A stretch of DNA of 64,000 nt from Mesotaenium endlicherianum (GCA_009602735.1 WELA01010783.1:1-64000), one strand, 5' to 3'. Positions 44,881 through 55,261 are shown, counted from the first letter of the stretch. Notes: generated by a model not told the origin, from the sequence alone. Numbers and translations are program-made.

Positions 44881-46066
44881 ATTTTACATTTTCAATCACC
44901 ATCGCGCTGGCGCCGCCGCCGCCGTTACAGATACCAGCTACTCCTATTTTTCCTCCGTTTTGCTTGAGTACGTTGATCAGCGTAACAATGATGCGGGCGC
45001 CACTGCAACCCAGCGGGTGTCCCAATGATACCGCTCCGCCATGCACATTCACTTTAGCCGGATCGAGATTCATTTTCTGTATGTTGGCAATACCCACAAC
45101 AGAAAAGGCTTCATTCAATTCCACATAATCGATGTCTTTCATTTGCAATCCCGCTTTGGTCACTGCTTTGGGAACAGCCAGTGAAGGTGTGGTAGTAAAC
45201 CATTCCGGTGCCTGTTCTGCATCGGCATAGCTGTGAATCACTGCTAAAGGTTTAATGCCCAACGCATCCGCTTTTTCTTTACTCATCAACACTACTGCTG
45301 CAGCGCCATCGTTCATAGTAGAAGCATTGGCTGCCGTAACCGTGCCGTCTTTGATGAAAGCGGGTTTGAGCTCGGGTATCTTATCGAACTTTACATTGAA
45401 GGCTTCTTCGTCTTTTGAAAATGGAATGGGCTCTCCTTTACGCTGCGGCACGGCTACCGGTATCACTTCTGCATCGAATTTTCCCTGGTTCCAGGCAGCC
45501 TGACTTCGTTTATAACTTTCTACGGCAAACGCATCCTGTTCTTCGCGTGAAATGTGGCATTCTTTTGCGCACAGTTCGGCTGCATTGCCCATGGCATATT
45601 GATGGTATACATCGGTGAGTCCGTCTTTGGCCAGGCCATCAACCAGGTTCACATTACCATACTTATTACCCCAACGCATATTGGAACTATAAAAAGGAAC
45701 ATTGCTCATACTTTCCATACCACCGGCCACTACAACATCCGCATCGCCCAATAAAATACTTTGCGCTCCTTGCGCAATGGCTTTCATACCACTCGCGCAA
45801 ACTTTATTAACGGTTGTGCAGACTACACTGTTGGGTAGTCCGGCGAATGTAGCCACCTGCCTGGCGGGCGCCTGGCCCAGGTCGGCCTGCAACACACAGC
45901 CCATTAATAATTCCTGTACATCGCCTGGTTGTATGCCTGCCCGTTCAACAGCTGCCTTCACTGCAATGGAACCCAGCCGTGTTGCTGAAAAATCTTTCAA
46001 TGACCCCCCAAAACTGCCAATGGGGGTTCGAACGGCCGAAACAATATAAACGGTTCTGTTGCTCAT
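44879..46066 (-). CDS. Acetyl-CoA C-acyltransferase (thiolase)
   Basis: 395 residues from the ATG at 46066 (MSNRTVYIVSAVRTPIGSFG), which matches the family length; an upstream start would add 35 non-homologous residues. The nucleophilic Cys is in VNKVCASGMKAIAQG, the second active-site His in NEAFSVVGIANI-type segment with GGAVSLGHPLGCSGARI, and the last Cys in VAGICNGGGGASAM. It makes or cleaves acetoacetyl-CoA-type products. Convergent with the TauE gene. Confidence 0.93.
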   Translation of the reverse strand: MSNRTVYIVSAVRTPIGSFGGSLKDFSATRLGSIAVKAAVERAGIQPGDVQELLMGCVLQADLGQAPARQVATFAGLPNSVVCTTVNKVCASGMKAIAQGAQSILLGDADVVVAGGMESMSNVPFYSSNMRWGNKYGNVNLVDGLAKDGLTDVYHQYAMGNAAELCAKECHISREEQDAFAVESYKRSQAAWNQGKFDAEVIPVAVPQRKGEPIPFSKDEEAFNVKFDKIPELKPAFIKDGTVTAANASTMNDGAAAVVLMSKEKADALGIKPLAVIHSYADAEQAPEWFTTTPSLAVPKAVTKAGLQMKDIDYVELNEAFSVVGIANIQKMNLDPAKVNVHGGAVSLGHPLGCSGARIIVTLINVLKQNGGKIGVAGICNGGGGASAMVIENVK

Positions 46067-46353
46067 AATAATTAAAGAATTGAAACACAAATATAAGGGT
46101 AAAATACTAACAGCCGTTAGCGTTTCAAAAACATGAAATATTATCTTTTGCCTTGTATCTGTGCATTCCAACTGTTATCTTGTAGCAGGAAATACACCAT
46201 CTCTCTGCATAAAAAACAACAAGCCAGGCACTACTTCGTTTTCATCCAGGTATCTACAAGCAACCATCATTTGCAAGGCCTTTTATCATTTACAAGCGTA
46301 TTCAAGGCATTATTGAATCTGTTTCTTCATCCGTCATCCTAAATATTAAAACC

Positions 46354-46983
46354 ATGAAAACTTTTACCCGTTTTTCCATGCTCGTACTGGGTGGGATTCT
46401 TGTTATGCTTTCCTGCAGACAAAACAAGCAGGCCGGCCATGATTCCAGCAACGGCAATATGGAGAACAAAACAAACCCTGTTACCGCATTTCGCGTTGCA
46501 TTGTCAAATCTAAACATTGCAGACCAGAAAGCTATTTTCAGCACATTGTCTCCGGCTGTTAAATCGGCACTCTGGCAGAATCGTATAGAGGGAGCCCTTG
46601 CCACTTCCCTAAGCAATGAACAAAAAGAAGTATTACAACAGATCTCTTCGCACCTCACCCCTGCCGTTTACAACCCTGACAGTTCCATGCAAAGAGAATC
46701 TTTCGGAAGATTCTATCACGAGTGGATTGTAAAGGCAAAAGAGGTATTCCAGAATGATTCAACATCATTTATTTCCATATCTACTTCCCTCGGCGAAAAA
46801 AATCAAACGGCCATGATTGCGCAGGCATCACCGGTGTTACCCGGTTGCGATTGTAACCTTGCGTCCAGGCAAACCAATTGCGACGACTGCTTACTTACTA
46901 ATTGCAAAGCCGTTCCTTGTACTGCTTCCAGTTGGGGCTGCGGTTGCTGGTGGCTTTCGGCTTGTGACGGAGTTTGTAAATAA
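46354..46983 (+). CDS. Bacteriocin fulvocin C-related lipoprotein
   Basis: 209 residues. The lipoprotein signal ends at VMLSC (near residue 21). The middle (about 45-160) is a helical, Ser/Asn-rich domain. The last 45 residues hold ten cysteines (starting CDCNLASRQTNC, ending with a WGCGCWW segment), resembling the Cys-rich family named after the myxobacterial bacteriocin fulvocin C. Members with long N-terminal parts occur widely in Bacteroidota, often of unknown role; killing activity is not implied by the name. No immunity-like gene is adjacent. The gap 46067-46353 holds only an unlikely lipoprotein-like ORF. Confidence 0.75.
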   Translation: MKTFTRFSMLVLGGILVMLSCRQNKQAGHDSSNGNMENKTNPVTAFRVALSNLNIADQKAIFSTLSPAVKSALWQNRIEGALATSLSNEQKEVLQQISSHLTPAVYNPDSSMQRESFGRFYHEWIVKAKEVFQNDSTSFISISTSLGEKNQTAMIAQASPVLPGCDCNLASRQTNCDDCLLTNCKAVPCTASSWGCGCWWLSACDGVCK

Positions 46984-47021
46984 AAAAGGCTGTCAATTAA
47001 ATACTGATTGAATAACTGCTA

Positions 47022-47861
47022 TCATTCTTCCTGATGCAGCAGGCGGATACCTGTTTTGGTGAATTCAATCTTTCGTAATTTATATAGGCTGCCGGTGGTC
47101 ATTTTGAATGCTTTCTTACTCATACCAAAGAAGTCGTAGATCTCCTGCGGGTCTGACTTGTCGTGGTAAGGCAGGTATCCATCGTGCTCCTGTAAAAGAC
47201 GGAGTATCTTGGCAGATTCGTCTTCTACTTTCTGGAAGCCTGGTTTGCCCAATACCACATCTATTTTATTATCCGGACGAATGGTTTTGATAAACCCTTT
47301 CATTTTATCACCGGGGTGCAGTTCCCGGAATATCTCGTTGTTATGGAGCAGGCCTGTATGTTTGTTATTAATGATCATGCTGTATCCCAACTCTGTTGGG
47401 CGATAAGCCACCAGGTCTACCAGTTCCATCTCTTTCACCGTCAGCTCATCATTGGAAAGCAGGGCTTCAATTTTCTCGGTGGCAGCCACTCTTCCGGTCA
47501 TTTCATCCAAATATATTTTCACCAGGTATTCGGCGCCAACACGCATGCCACCCAATTGCTTGGAGGTTGGCACAAACAGGTCCTTCATCAATCCCCAGTC
47601 GAGAAAAGCGCCCTGCCGCGTAACGGCCACTACTGTTAATTTTACAATATCTCCAACCGATCCTTTGGCTTCCTGCGTAGTAGCGATCAACCGGTTATCC
47701 GAATCGTGGTACACAAAAACCCGTACTTCATCGCCGGCCTTTAACGCTTTGGGGGCAAGCCTTTTAGGCAATAATATGCCTTCCACGCCATCATCCAGGT
47801 AAAAACCGAATTCGACTTTCCTGTTCACTTTCAACACCTGGTATGTTCCTACCCTGATCAT
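47022..47861 (-). CDS. CvfB-like S1 RNA-binding protein
   Basis: 279 residues from the ATG at 47861; in-frame ATGs upstream (47897) would overlap the likely promoter. Repeated S1-type OB folds (about 5-65, 70-130 and 145-205, for example VTRQGAFLDWGLMKDLFVP) are followed by a winged-helix C-terminus (LLQEHDGYLPYHDKSDPQEIYDFFGMSKKAFK). This is the CvfB layout, known to bind RNA and affect virulence gene expression in Staphylococcus. Divergent from the gene at 47968. Confidence 0.86.
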   Translation of the reverse strand: MIRVGTYQVLKVNRKVEFGFYLDDGVEGILLPKRLAPKALKAGDEVRVFVYHDSDNRLIATTQEAKGSVGDIVKLTVVAVTRQGAFLDWGLMKDLFVPTSKQLGGMRVGAEYLVKIYLDEMTGRVAATEKIEALLSNDELTVKEMELVDLVAYRPTELGYSMIINNKHTGLLHNNEIFRELHPGDKMKGFIKTIRPDNKIDVVLGKPGFQKVEDESAKILRLLQEHDGYLPYHDKSDPQEIYDFFGMSKKAFKMTTGSLYKLRKIEFTKTGIRLLHQEE

Positions 47862-47967
47862 TTGGTATGGGTTTTGTTCAAATACGAAGATACGCATAGT
47901 TACCCGCAACACCTTGTTGGCAACTTTGCAAACCCATCTGTTCAACCTTTACTACTTTACGCACCTT

Positions 47968-48876
47968 ATGAAACATTTTTTCCGCACCACCTTTGTAGTG
48001 ATGATTTTATTCGTGCAGGCTAAATGGTCAGCTGCACAATCTTTGAACGGCAGTTGGTATGGGTTGGGAACTGTAGTGGCCAATGGTGAGAACAGCAGCT
48101 ATATGGCCGAATTGAAATTGAAGCAAAGGGGCAGGTTGGTCAGCGGAACTTTCAGTTATTATTTCAGGGACAGTCTTTTTACCGTTAAGCTATCCGGCAC
48201 TTATGATGCACTAGCCAAAAAGTTGCGCATCAACCCGCTATCAGTGATACATTACCAGTCAACCAGCACCCGTATGGGGGTGGATTGTATCATGTCGGGC
48301 AACTTTACCCTGGTCTCTTCCAGGACCGAATCATCGCTTTCCGGCAGCTTTACCAGCGATGCAGCACATAAGTTTACCGCACCCGATCTGAATTTCCGTT
48401 TCAGGCTCTCTGCCGATACGGCTACACTCGCGTCTGTTGAAACCGGCCTCGAACCGCTTGACACCGTTGCCAGTATGGCCCGCACCAAGCCTGCCGATAG
48501 CGTTCTGCCTGTTCGGGAAGATTTCCTGGCACGTCGCAAGACCTTTACAAAAGAATTGGAGATCGCCGCCCCGACTATACGCGTTGAGGTTTACGATAAT
48601 GGTGTTATTGATAACGATATCATCTCTTTGTTTTTCAACAACAAAGAGGTATTACACCAAACTTCTCTTACCCACAAAGCCATCCGGTTGAAATTGGCAC
48701 TCGATTCAACACTTGCATACAATGAACTGAGCATGTACGCCGAAAACCTGGGCACCATTCCTCCTAATACTGCGGCTATGATCATTTACGATGGCAATAC
48801 GCGGCATGAATTGATATTAACAAGCGACCTGGATCAGACGGCCACCATCAGACTAAAGAAAAAGGAACATCAATAA
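47968..48876 (+). CDS. Exported hypothetical protein
   Basis: 302 residues from the ATG at 47968, the first to give a signal peptide (ending AKWSAAQ). The N-terminal 130 residues form a lipocalin-like or beta-sandwich region (SLNGSWYGLGTVVANGENSS). A linker follows, and the C-terminal 110 residues look like an Ig-like fold (IRVEVYDNGVIDNDIISLFFNNKEVL). I recognise no family by name. The stop overlaps the end of the convergent SRPBCC gene by seven bases. Confidence 0.75.
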   Translation: MKHFFRTTFVVMILFVQAKWSAAQSLNGSWYGLGTVVANGENSSYMAELKLKQRGRLVSGTFSYYFRDSLFTVKLSGTYDALAKKLRINPLSVIHYQSTSTRMGVDCIMSGNFTLVSSRTESSLSGSFTSDAAHKFTAPDLNFRFRLSADTATLASVETGLEPLDTVASMARTKPADSVLPVREDFLARRKTFTKELEIAAPTIRVEVYDNGVIDNDIISLFFNNKEVLHQTSLTHKAIRLKLALDSTLAYNELSMYAENLGTIPPNTAAMIIYDGNTRHELILTSDLDQTATIRLKKKEHQ

Positions 48877-49358
48877 GCGTTTGAACGGCAACTGAGTAAT
48901 TCAGCGTTCAATTTACGAGCCAATCCCTTTGCCCCCCAGGCCATCACCTGGTGGTGATTGAATTCGAAAACAGGTTTCAGCATAAAATGGCAGGCATTCA
49001 TCCATGCTTTCCTGGTAAATACATTCCAGTTATATTGAACATAAGTGATCCCGTCTTTTTCCTCAAAATACCATTCACCAATTCCATCCAGTTCTCCTGC
49101 CGCAACACCCTTCATATACCTGTAACGATCTATCACTACCAGTTCCATATCGAATTCCAGCCGATAGGGTAACACGCTCTTCCAGGTATATTTCCGCACG
49201 CCCCCTAGGCCTGTTTCATCGCCTGCTTTGATAACCGATACGGCCAATACACCTTTCCACCACTGCGGCCATTGTACCGAATCATAGATCAGGTCCCATA
49301 CTTCCTCTAAGGGAGCACGCACCTGCCAGCGGGTAATGAATGCATAAGCTTTAGCCAT
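48870..49358 (-). CDS. SRPBCC-family protein
   Basis: 162 residues from the ATG at 49358 (MAKAYAFITRWQVRAPLEEVWDLIYDS); a longer upstream frame is not likely. The helix-grip fold is seen in APLEEVWDLIYDSVQWPQWWKG at the N-terminus and TYVQYNWNVFTRKAW near the end. Such proteins bind hydrophobic ligands or act as polyketide cyclases. It is the last gene of the parE-parC operon, 44 bases after parC. Confidence 0.88.
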   Translation of the reverse strand: MAKAYAFITRWQVRAPLEEVWDLIYDSVQWPQWWKGVLAVSVIKAGDETGLGGVRKYTWKSVLPYRLEFDMELVVIDRYRYMKGVAAGELDGIGEWYFEEKDGITYVQYNWNVFTRKAWMNACHFMLKPVFEFNHHQVMAWGAKGLARKLNAELLSCRSNAY

Positions 49359-49402
49359 AGCGCTTACTTTTATACAGTATACGCAAAAAGACAGCCAAAG
49401 GT

Positions 49403-51919
49403 TTAGCCAAACAATTCGGGCGCGGTATTTTCTTCTTTGGGGCGGTGCTCCCACTCCATTTCAATGCTCTTATTGAAATCGGTGAGCTTGGCGCCTACAG
49501 CTTTCCATCCCATCACTTCTACCATATTGGCTACTTTGAATTTCGCTTTGCGTATCTGGGTACCCTTTCCTGAATGCACTGTCAGTATAGGGTTTTCATC
49601 TGTAGTGGCTGTTTCCAGGCGGTTGCCTTTGCCTTCTTTGATAAAGAGGAACTGTGTTTTCAGCGTAGTGGTCTCTATCTTAAAACGCTTGATGTTGAAC
49701 TGCGCTTTCTCATTATCGAGATAAACAGCGGTGATCACTTTTTCCGGATCGAATTTTTCTATCAGGATGATCTTTTCGGGTTCGAAGCGTTGTGTAAGTT
49801 CGGTATCCGTCAATTCATAACTGCCATCTTCGTATAAGACCAATACTTTTTCTTCTTCGAAACTGCCCAGGTATTGGCCTTTGCTTTCCGTATTCAACCT
49901 GCCGAATTTGTCATCAAACCACAGTTTTCTGCCGGCCAGTGTGGCCCTTCCCGCTTCTTTGAATTTAATGGTTTTGATGGGATACTTGGTTACCTGGTTA
50001 CCCATACTGCTCCGGCCTTTGATCTCCAGTTCTTCGAAATAAAAATCGAATTCTTTGATGCGGGCTGAACAATTGGGACTTAATACCACTTTCACTACTT
50101 CTGCTTCACCGTTGAGGTTGGGCGTAAAATAATGTACTTTACTTTTCTCCGATCCTTTGGTAAGGTTGTATTCTTTATCCCTGGTAACGCCGGTTACATT
50201 AAAGCGCTTGGCATAGCTTACGCCACTGGCTCCATCCACATAGATCATGTTGTAAGTGGTGCGTTCATCGTTCTTCTGGAACACCGCCGCGTGGATGATG
50301 TCTTTCCCAATGAAGACTTTATCAGCGACCTTCACCACTTTCATTGTACCTGCTTTTGTAAAAGCAATGATATCGTCGTAGTCTGAACAATCACATAAGA
50401 ACTCATCTTTCTTCAAACCTGTACCAATAAAGCCTTCGGCCCTGTTCAGGTACAGTTTGGTATTGGCAATGGCCACGTGTTTCACCTGGATGGTATCGAA
50501 TTCCCTGATCTCTGTTTTACGTTCGCGTCCTTTTCCGTATTTCTTCAGCAGGGTTTCGAAATAAGCCACTGCAAAATCGGTCAGGTGTTCCAGGTCGTAT
50601 TTCACCTGTTTGATATCCGCTTCAATACCTTTGATCTGCTCGTTGAGTTCATTGATATCGAGCCGGTAGATCCTCCGCACCGGTTTTTCAGTGAGCTTGA
50701 GTATGTCTTCCCGCTCAATGGTGCGTTTCAGTTTTTTCTTGAAGGGAACAAATGCTTTGTCAATGGCTTCAATCACTTTATCCCAGGTAGCGTGCTTTTG
50801 CTCCAGCTCCTTGTATATCTTTTCTTCAAAGAATATTTTTTCGAGTGAGGTATAATGCCATTTGTCTTCCAGTTCTGCCAGTTTGATCTCCAACTCGCGT
50901 CCCAGCAGGTTTTTGGTATTTTCTGTAGATACCTGCAACAATTCATGCACGCCCAGGAATACCGGTCTCTGTTCACTGATCACGCAGGCATTTGGTGAAA
51001 TACTCACTTCACAATCGGTGAAAGCATACAGGGCATCAATGGTAATATCGGGTGATATGCCCGCCGCGAGATCGATCTGTATTTCTACTTCGCTGGCCGT
51101 AACATCAATCACTTTCCTGATCTTGATCTTTCCCTGATCATTCGCTTTGGTGATGCTTTCCATCAGTTGCGATGTGGTAACACCATAAGGTACATCGCGG
51201 ATGACCAGCGTTTTCTTATCCAGCTCTTCTATGCGTGAGCGCACCCTTACCTTTCCGCCCCTTTTTCCATCGTTATAGTTAGATACATCGATCATGCCTC
51301 CCGTTTGAAAATCGGGATACAGTTCAAACTTCTTTCCTTTCAGGCACTTGATCGAAGCCTCGATCAGTTCACAAAAATTATGCGGCAATATTTTGGTTGA
51401 AAGTCCCACTGCAATACCATCAGCTCCCTGCGCCAACAGCAAAGGAAATTTCATAGGCAGGGTAACCGGCTCGTTCTTTCTTCCATCGTAACTCAACTGC
51501 CAGGCTGTGGTTTTGGCATTGAAAGCCACTTCCAGTGCGAATTTCGACAAGCGCGCTTCAATATAACGCGAGGCAGCCGCTTCATCACCGGTTCTTACAT
51601 CGCCCCAGTTTCCCTGTGTGTCAATGAGCAGGTCTTTCTGTCCCAGGTTCACCAATGCATCGCCGATACTGGCATCGCCATGCGGGTGGAACTGCATACT
51701 CTGACCAATGATGTTAGCTACTTTATTGAAACGTCCATCATCCATTTCTTTCATGGAATGAAGGATGCGCCTTTGTACCGGTTTCAACCCATCTTCTATG
51801 GCCGGCACCGCCCTTTCCAGTATTACATAAGAAGCATATTCCAGGAACCAGTTCTTATACTGTCCCTGTACACCGGTTTCGTTTTCAAAAATCCTGTTCT
51901 CTTTCTTTTCTTTCGCCAT
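49403..51919 (-). CDS. parC: DNA topoisomerase IV subunit A
   Basis: 838 residues. The winged-helix breakage-reunion domain carries the active-site Tyr119 in ASRYIEA with the QFHPHGDASIGDALV segment typical of GyrA/ParC. The C-terminal 350 residues form a beta-pinwheel region. The GyrA-box (QRRGGKG) is not obvious, and parE-type B subunit lies upstream in the same operon, so ParC rather than GyrA is inferred. It decatenates daughter chromosomes with ParE. The start is six bases after the cupin gene. Confidence 0.93.
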   Translation of the reverse strand: MAKEKKENRIFENETGVQGQYKNWFLEYASYVILERAVPAIEDGLKPVQRRILHSMKEMDDGRFNKVANIIGQSMQFHPHGDASIGDALVNLGQKDLLIDTQGNWGDVRTGDEAAASRYIEARLSKFALEVAFNAKTTAWQLSYDGRKNEPVTLPMKFPLLLAQGADGIAVGLSTKILPHNFCELIEASIKCLKGKKFELYPDFQTGGMIDVSNYNDGKRGGKVRVRSRIEELDKKTLVIRDVPYGVTTSQLMESITKANDQGKIKIRKVIDVTASEVEIQIDLAAGISPDITIDALYAFTDCEVSISPNACVISEQRPVFLGVHELLQVSTENTKNLLGRELEIKLAELEDKWHYTSLEKIFFEEKIYKELEQKHATWDKVIEAIDKAFVPFKKKLKRTIEREDILKLTEKPVRRIYRLDINELNEQIKGIEADIKQVKYDLEHLTDFAVAYFETLLKKYGKGRERKTEIREFDTIQVKHVAIANTKLYLNRAEGFIGTGLKKDEFLCDCSDYDDIIAFTKAGTMKVVKVADKVFIGKDIIHAAVFQKNDERTTYNMIYVDGASGVSYAKRFNVTGVTRDKEYNLTKGSEKSKVHYFTPNLNGEAEVVKVVLSPNCSARIKEFDFYFEELEIKGRSSMGNQVTKYPIKTIKFKEAGRATLAGRKLWFDDKFGRLNTESKGQYLGSFEEEKVLVLYEDGSYELTDTELTQRFEPEKIILIEKFDPEKVITAVYLDNEKAQFNIKRFKIETTTLKTQFLFIKEGKGNRLETATTDENPILTVHSGKGTQIRKAKFKVANMVEVMGWKAVGAKLTDFNKSIEMEWEHRPKEENTAPELFG

Positions 51920-51925
51920 GATCTG

Positions 51926-52297
51926 CTATTTTTCAATCCGGTAGGTATCGTCCTGTCCGTCTGCCAGTGCATTGAGTTCAAAAACAACTATGTCTGTATC
52001 GGCAACCACTTCATGCCAGGCCCAGGGTTCTATCATCACCATCGCCGGCGCTTTTACTTTCAGTGTTCCTTTTTCATCGCCGCGCACATTGAACCAATTT
52101 ACGGTTGCTTCTCCCTGCATGATGATGATCTGTTCGGGATTCTTCCTGGGCGAAACGCCTTTGTGATAATGTCTTCCGCTGGAACTGCCGGCCTTGCGGT
52201 ACGACACGATGAATTGTCCTGTTCTGTCGGTTTCGAACACATGCGTGGTCCCTCTTTCATCTGATCCTATCTGTTTTACTGGAATAACCTTTACCAT
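51926..52297 (-). CDS. Cupin-domain protein
   Basis: 123 residues forming a single cupin. The first motif is GRHYHKGVSPRKNPEQIIIMQGE with two His, Glu and the second motif ends in AWHEVVAD. The metal ligands (His, His, Glu, His) are present. Role unknown; in this operon context between DUF1835 and parC it may be accidental. It begins 19 bases after the DUF1835 gene. Confidence 0.85.
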   Translation of the reverse strand: MVKVIPVKQIGSDERGTTHVFETDRTGQFIVSYRKAGSSSGRHYHKGVSPRKNPEQIIIMQGEATVNWFNVRGDEKGTLKVKAPAMVMIEPWAWHEVVADTDIVVFELNALADGQDDTYRIEK

Positions 52298-52316
52298 TGT
52301 TTCTTTTTTAAACGTT

Positions 52317-53162
52317 TTATCCTTGTTCTTCTTCTGCTGTTTCCGTTACTACTGCACCGGTACCCGGTAATTTTACTACGATCTCTTTCCATCCTTTATT
52401 CCAGTCACCCGCAATCTCCAGTTTTCCTTCTGCTGCCAGTTCTCTGATACGCCATACCAGGAATGTATCGCCGGTTTGCACTTTCATTTTTCCCAATGTA
52501 GTGTTCAGCAATTTACCTAGTTTCATGGCTCCGTTGAGGTTGGCAAAGATGTCTTTATCGTAAAAATCCACTTCTTTACCGGTGATTTTTTTACCTCCTT
52601 CCAGGAACCGTACCATCGCATTTTCCTGGCACAATTTCTTCCATTCATCCGGATCTACTTCAAACTCACTCAGGGTAATGGGACGAGCCAGGCGCATGGC
52701 TTTCCGGAATTCTTTGGGTTGTATTTCGTGGAGATGGGTAGGATAAAAAATATTTCCTTTCTCATTGATGAAGGGAAGATTGTTCAGGTACAATACCTGC
52801 ACGCGTCCCTGGTATTCTTTCAACTGGCTCATCAGCCAATAATAACTGCATACATCATGCGCATTTTGCCCCATCCATATCCACAATTCCTGTTCCGGCT
52901 GTTCATCTATTGCTTTCAATAACTGGTGTACTGCCAGTTTATCATCCACTATATTCAACGAATCGGTATAGGGTGAATATTCCAACAAGGTCTTCCACCA
53001 GTCGCGCCGGGCCTGGTATCCTTCCGTTTCATAAATGTTCAGCAGCGGCCCAACCGCATAATCGTCTTTGATCTCTACCACTTCTCCCTGTAAAGTCTCA
53101 TCGAGTTCCATTGCCTTTTGCAATACTGCTACGTTCGCCTGTTCAAATACTATATGAATCAT
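52317..53162 (-). CDS. DUF1835-domain protein
   Basis: 281 residues. The N-terminal IHIVFEQANVAVLQKAMEL and the DDYAVGPLLNIYETEGYQARRDWW segment are typical of DUF1835; the middle WIWMGQNAHDVCSYYWLMSQL and the C-terminal FLVWRIRELAAEGKLEIAGDW (DUF3658-like) match the usual two-domain layout. Function unknown. It sits between parE (43-base gap) and the cupin gene. No catalytic site visible. Confidence 0.88.
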   Translation of the reverse strand: MIHIVFEQANVAVLQKAMELDETLQGEVVEIKDDYAVGPLLNIYETEGYQARRDWWKTLLEYSPYTDSLNIVDDKLAVHQLLKAIDEQPEQELWIWMGQNAHDVCSYYWLMSQLKEYQGRVQVLYLNNLPFINEKGNIFYPTHLHEIQPKEFRKAMRLARPITLSEFEVDPDEWKKLCQENAMVRFLEGGKKITGKEVDFYDKDIFANLNGAMKLGKLLNTTLGKMKVQTGDTFLVWRIRELAAEGKLEIAGDWNKGWKEIVVKLPGTGAVVTETAEEEQG

Positions 53163-53205
53163 TATAATTGAATGGCCTGGTTACCGCCAGGCAGGTTTAG
53201 ATTGG

Positions 53206-55095
53206 TTAAACGGTTGCTTCCACTTCATCCAGTTCTACCCGCAGGTTATTGATGATGAAGTCTTGCCTTTCCATGGTATTCTTTCCCATATAATATTCCA
53301 GTAATTGCTGTATATGATCGCCCTGCTCGAGGATAACCGGTTGCACGCGCATGTCTTCGCCAATGAAACGTCCGAACTCTTCGGGTGATATCTCTCCCAA
53401 TCCTTTGAAGCGCGTGATCTCAGGTTTGCCTCCCAGTTTGGTAATCGCTTTTTGTTTTTCTCCTTCATCGTAACAATACAAGGTCTCTTGTTTATTACGC
53501 ACCCGGAACAGCGGTGTTTCCAGGATATATACATGCCCTCTTTTCACCAGGTCGGGGAAGAACTGTAAAAAGAAAGTCATCATGAGCAACCTGATGTGCA
53601 TACCATCCACATCGGCATCGGTAGCGATGACAATATTGTTGTATCGAAGGCCTTCCAGTCCGTCTTCTATATTCAACGCATGCTGCAACAAATTAAACTC
53701 TTCATTTTCATATACCACTTTTTTGGTCAGTCCGTATGCGTTCAACGGCTTACCCCGGAGACTGAACACTGCCTGCGTATCTACATTTCTCGATTTGGTA
53801 ATGCTTCCGCTGGCACTATCTCCCTCGGTAATGAAAATGGTGCTGTTATTCTGCGACGATACAAACTCTTCTTTGTTCTTAGAAGGCGGCTCATCGTTCA
53901 GGTGCACACGGCAATCGCGCAGTTTCTTATTGTGCAGATTGGCTTTTTTGGCGCGCTCATTGGCCAGTTTCTTAATGCCTGCCAGTTCTTTCCGTTCTCT
54001 TTCACTCTGCTCGATCCTTTTCTTCAGCGCATCGGCAATGGTGGGGTTGCGGTGCAGGTAGTTATCCAGTTCTTTCGACAAAAATTCCAGCACAAAATTT
54101 TTCATACTGGGTCCGTTCTCGTACACATTCAACGATCCCAGTTTGGTCTTTGTCTGGCTTTCAAATACGGGCTCCTGCACCCGAACCGAAACAGCCGCCA
54201 CAATGCTGGTACGTATATCTGATGCATCGTAATCTTTCTTGAAAAAATCGCGCACCACTTTTACATAAGCTTCCCGGAAAGCCTGCTGGTGGGTACCTCC
54301 CTGTGTGGTGAATTGTCCATTCACAAAAGAAAACACGTCTTCGCCATAATCGTTGTTATGCGAGATGGCGACTTCTATATCATTTCCTTTTAAGTGAATG
54401 ATGGGATAACGCAGTTCATCGGGATTGGTCTTGCGTTGCAGCAAATCGAGCAAACCGTTCTTGCTGATGTATTTTTTCCCGTTCAGGTGTATGGCCAACC
54501 CTGCGTTGAGGTAGCAATAATTCCACAACTGGTTATCGAGGTATTCGTGGATGAAGTGGAAATTGCGGAACACCGTTTCATCGGGTACAAAGTTTACCAG
54601 GGTTCCGTTCTCTTCTGTGGTCTTTGTTTCTTTGTGTTCATTCACCAGCACGCCTTTCTCGAACTCGGCTGTTTTTTCTTTTCCATCACGGAAAGCCGTT
54701 ACTTTAAAATACTGGCTCAATGCATTCACGGCTTTGGTACCCACGCCGTTCAATCCCACACTTTTCTGAAAAGCCTTGCTATCGTATTTGGCGCCGGTAT
54801 TGATTTTACTCACCACATCCACCACTTTACCCAGGGGAATACCCCGCCCGTAGTCGCGCACCGATACCTTTTTGCCTTCGATGTTGATCTCCACCTGCCT
54901 GCCATAACCCATGGTATGTTCATCGATGCAGTTATCCACAACTTCTTTGAGCAATACATAGATTCCATCGTCGGGAGCGGAGCCATCGCCCAGCTTTCCA
55001 ATGTACATACCGGGTCTTAACCGGATGTGTTCCCGCCAGTCGAGCGACCGTATCGATTCTTCGGTATACTCGTTCGTATTCTTCGGTTCGGCCAT
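53206..55095 (-). CDS. parE: DNA topoisomerase IV subunit B
   Basis: 629 residues. The GHKL ATPase domain shows [27 protein letters not shown] and [14 protein letters not shown]. The transducer follows, and the Toprim domain carries [16 protein letters not shown] and [15 protein letters not shown]. The C-terminus matches the ParE class ([20 protein letters not shown]). First gene of a five-gene operon with DUF1835, cupin, parC and SRPBCC. ATG at 55095. Confidence 0.95.
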   Translation of the reverse strand: MAEPKNTNEYTEESIRSLDWREHIRLRPGMYIGKLGDGSAPDDGIYVLLKEVVDNCIDEHTMGYGRQVEINIEGKKVSVRDYGRGIPLGKVVDVVSKINTGAKYDSKAFQKSVGLNGVGTKAVNALSQYFKVTAFRDGKEKTAEFEKGVLVNEHKETKTTEENGTLVNFVPDETVFRNFHFIHEYLDNQLWNYCYLNAGLAIHLNGKKYISKNGLLDLLQRKTNPDELRYPIIHLKGNDIEVAISHNNDYGEDVFSFVNGQFTTQGGTHQQAFREAYVKVVRDFFKKDYDASDIRTSIVAAVSVRVQEPVFESQTKTKLGSLNVYENGPSMKNFVLEFLSKELDNYLHRNPTIADALKKRIEQSERERKELAGIKKLANERAKKANLHNKKLRDCRVHLNDEPPSKNKEEFVSSQNNSTIFITEGDSASGSITKSRNVDTQAVFSLRGKPLNAYGLTKKVVYENEEFNLLQHALNIEDGLEGLRYNNIVIATDADVDGMHIRLLMMTFFLQFFPDLVKRGHVYILETPLFRVRNKQETLYCYDEGEKQKAITKLGGKPEITRFKGLGEISPEEFGRFIGEDMRVQPVILEQGDHIQQLLEYYMGKNTMERQDFIINNLRVELDEVEATV

Positions 55096-55250
55096 ATATT
55101 TCCTGTCTTATTATAAATTAAGTTGAATCGTATTTTTCGGGGTCAAATTTCATACCGATTCCCCAACCCGCAAATCTAACCACCTCGTGCCTTGTCCCAA
55201 GTTTTATTTTCTACAAATGCCTCCACAATGTGGATAAAAAACGGAACCCA

Positions 55251-55258
55251 TACATTTG
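55251..55258 (+). promoter_or_regulatory. Candidate -7 box with an almost leaderless start
   Basis: TACATTTG matches TAnnTTTG and ends only three bases before the ATG at 55262, so transcription would start at or near the start codon. No clear -33 box is visible. Confidence 0.4.
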
Positions 55259-55261
55259 CGC

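Noticed and set aside
46133-46342. 69-codon plus-strand frame with a lipoprotein-like start between the thiolase and fulvocin-related genes
   Set aside because: The first 20 residues look like a lipobox signal, but the rest has no coherent composition, and the frame fills the promoter region of the next gene. Not enough support to call.
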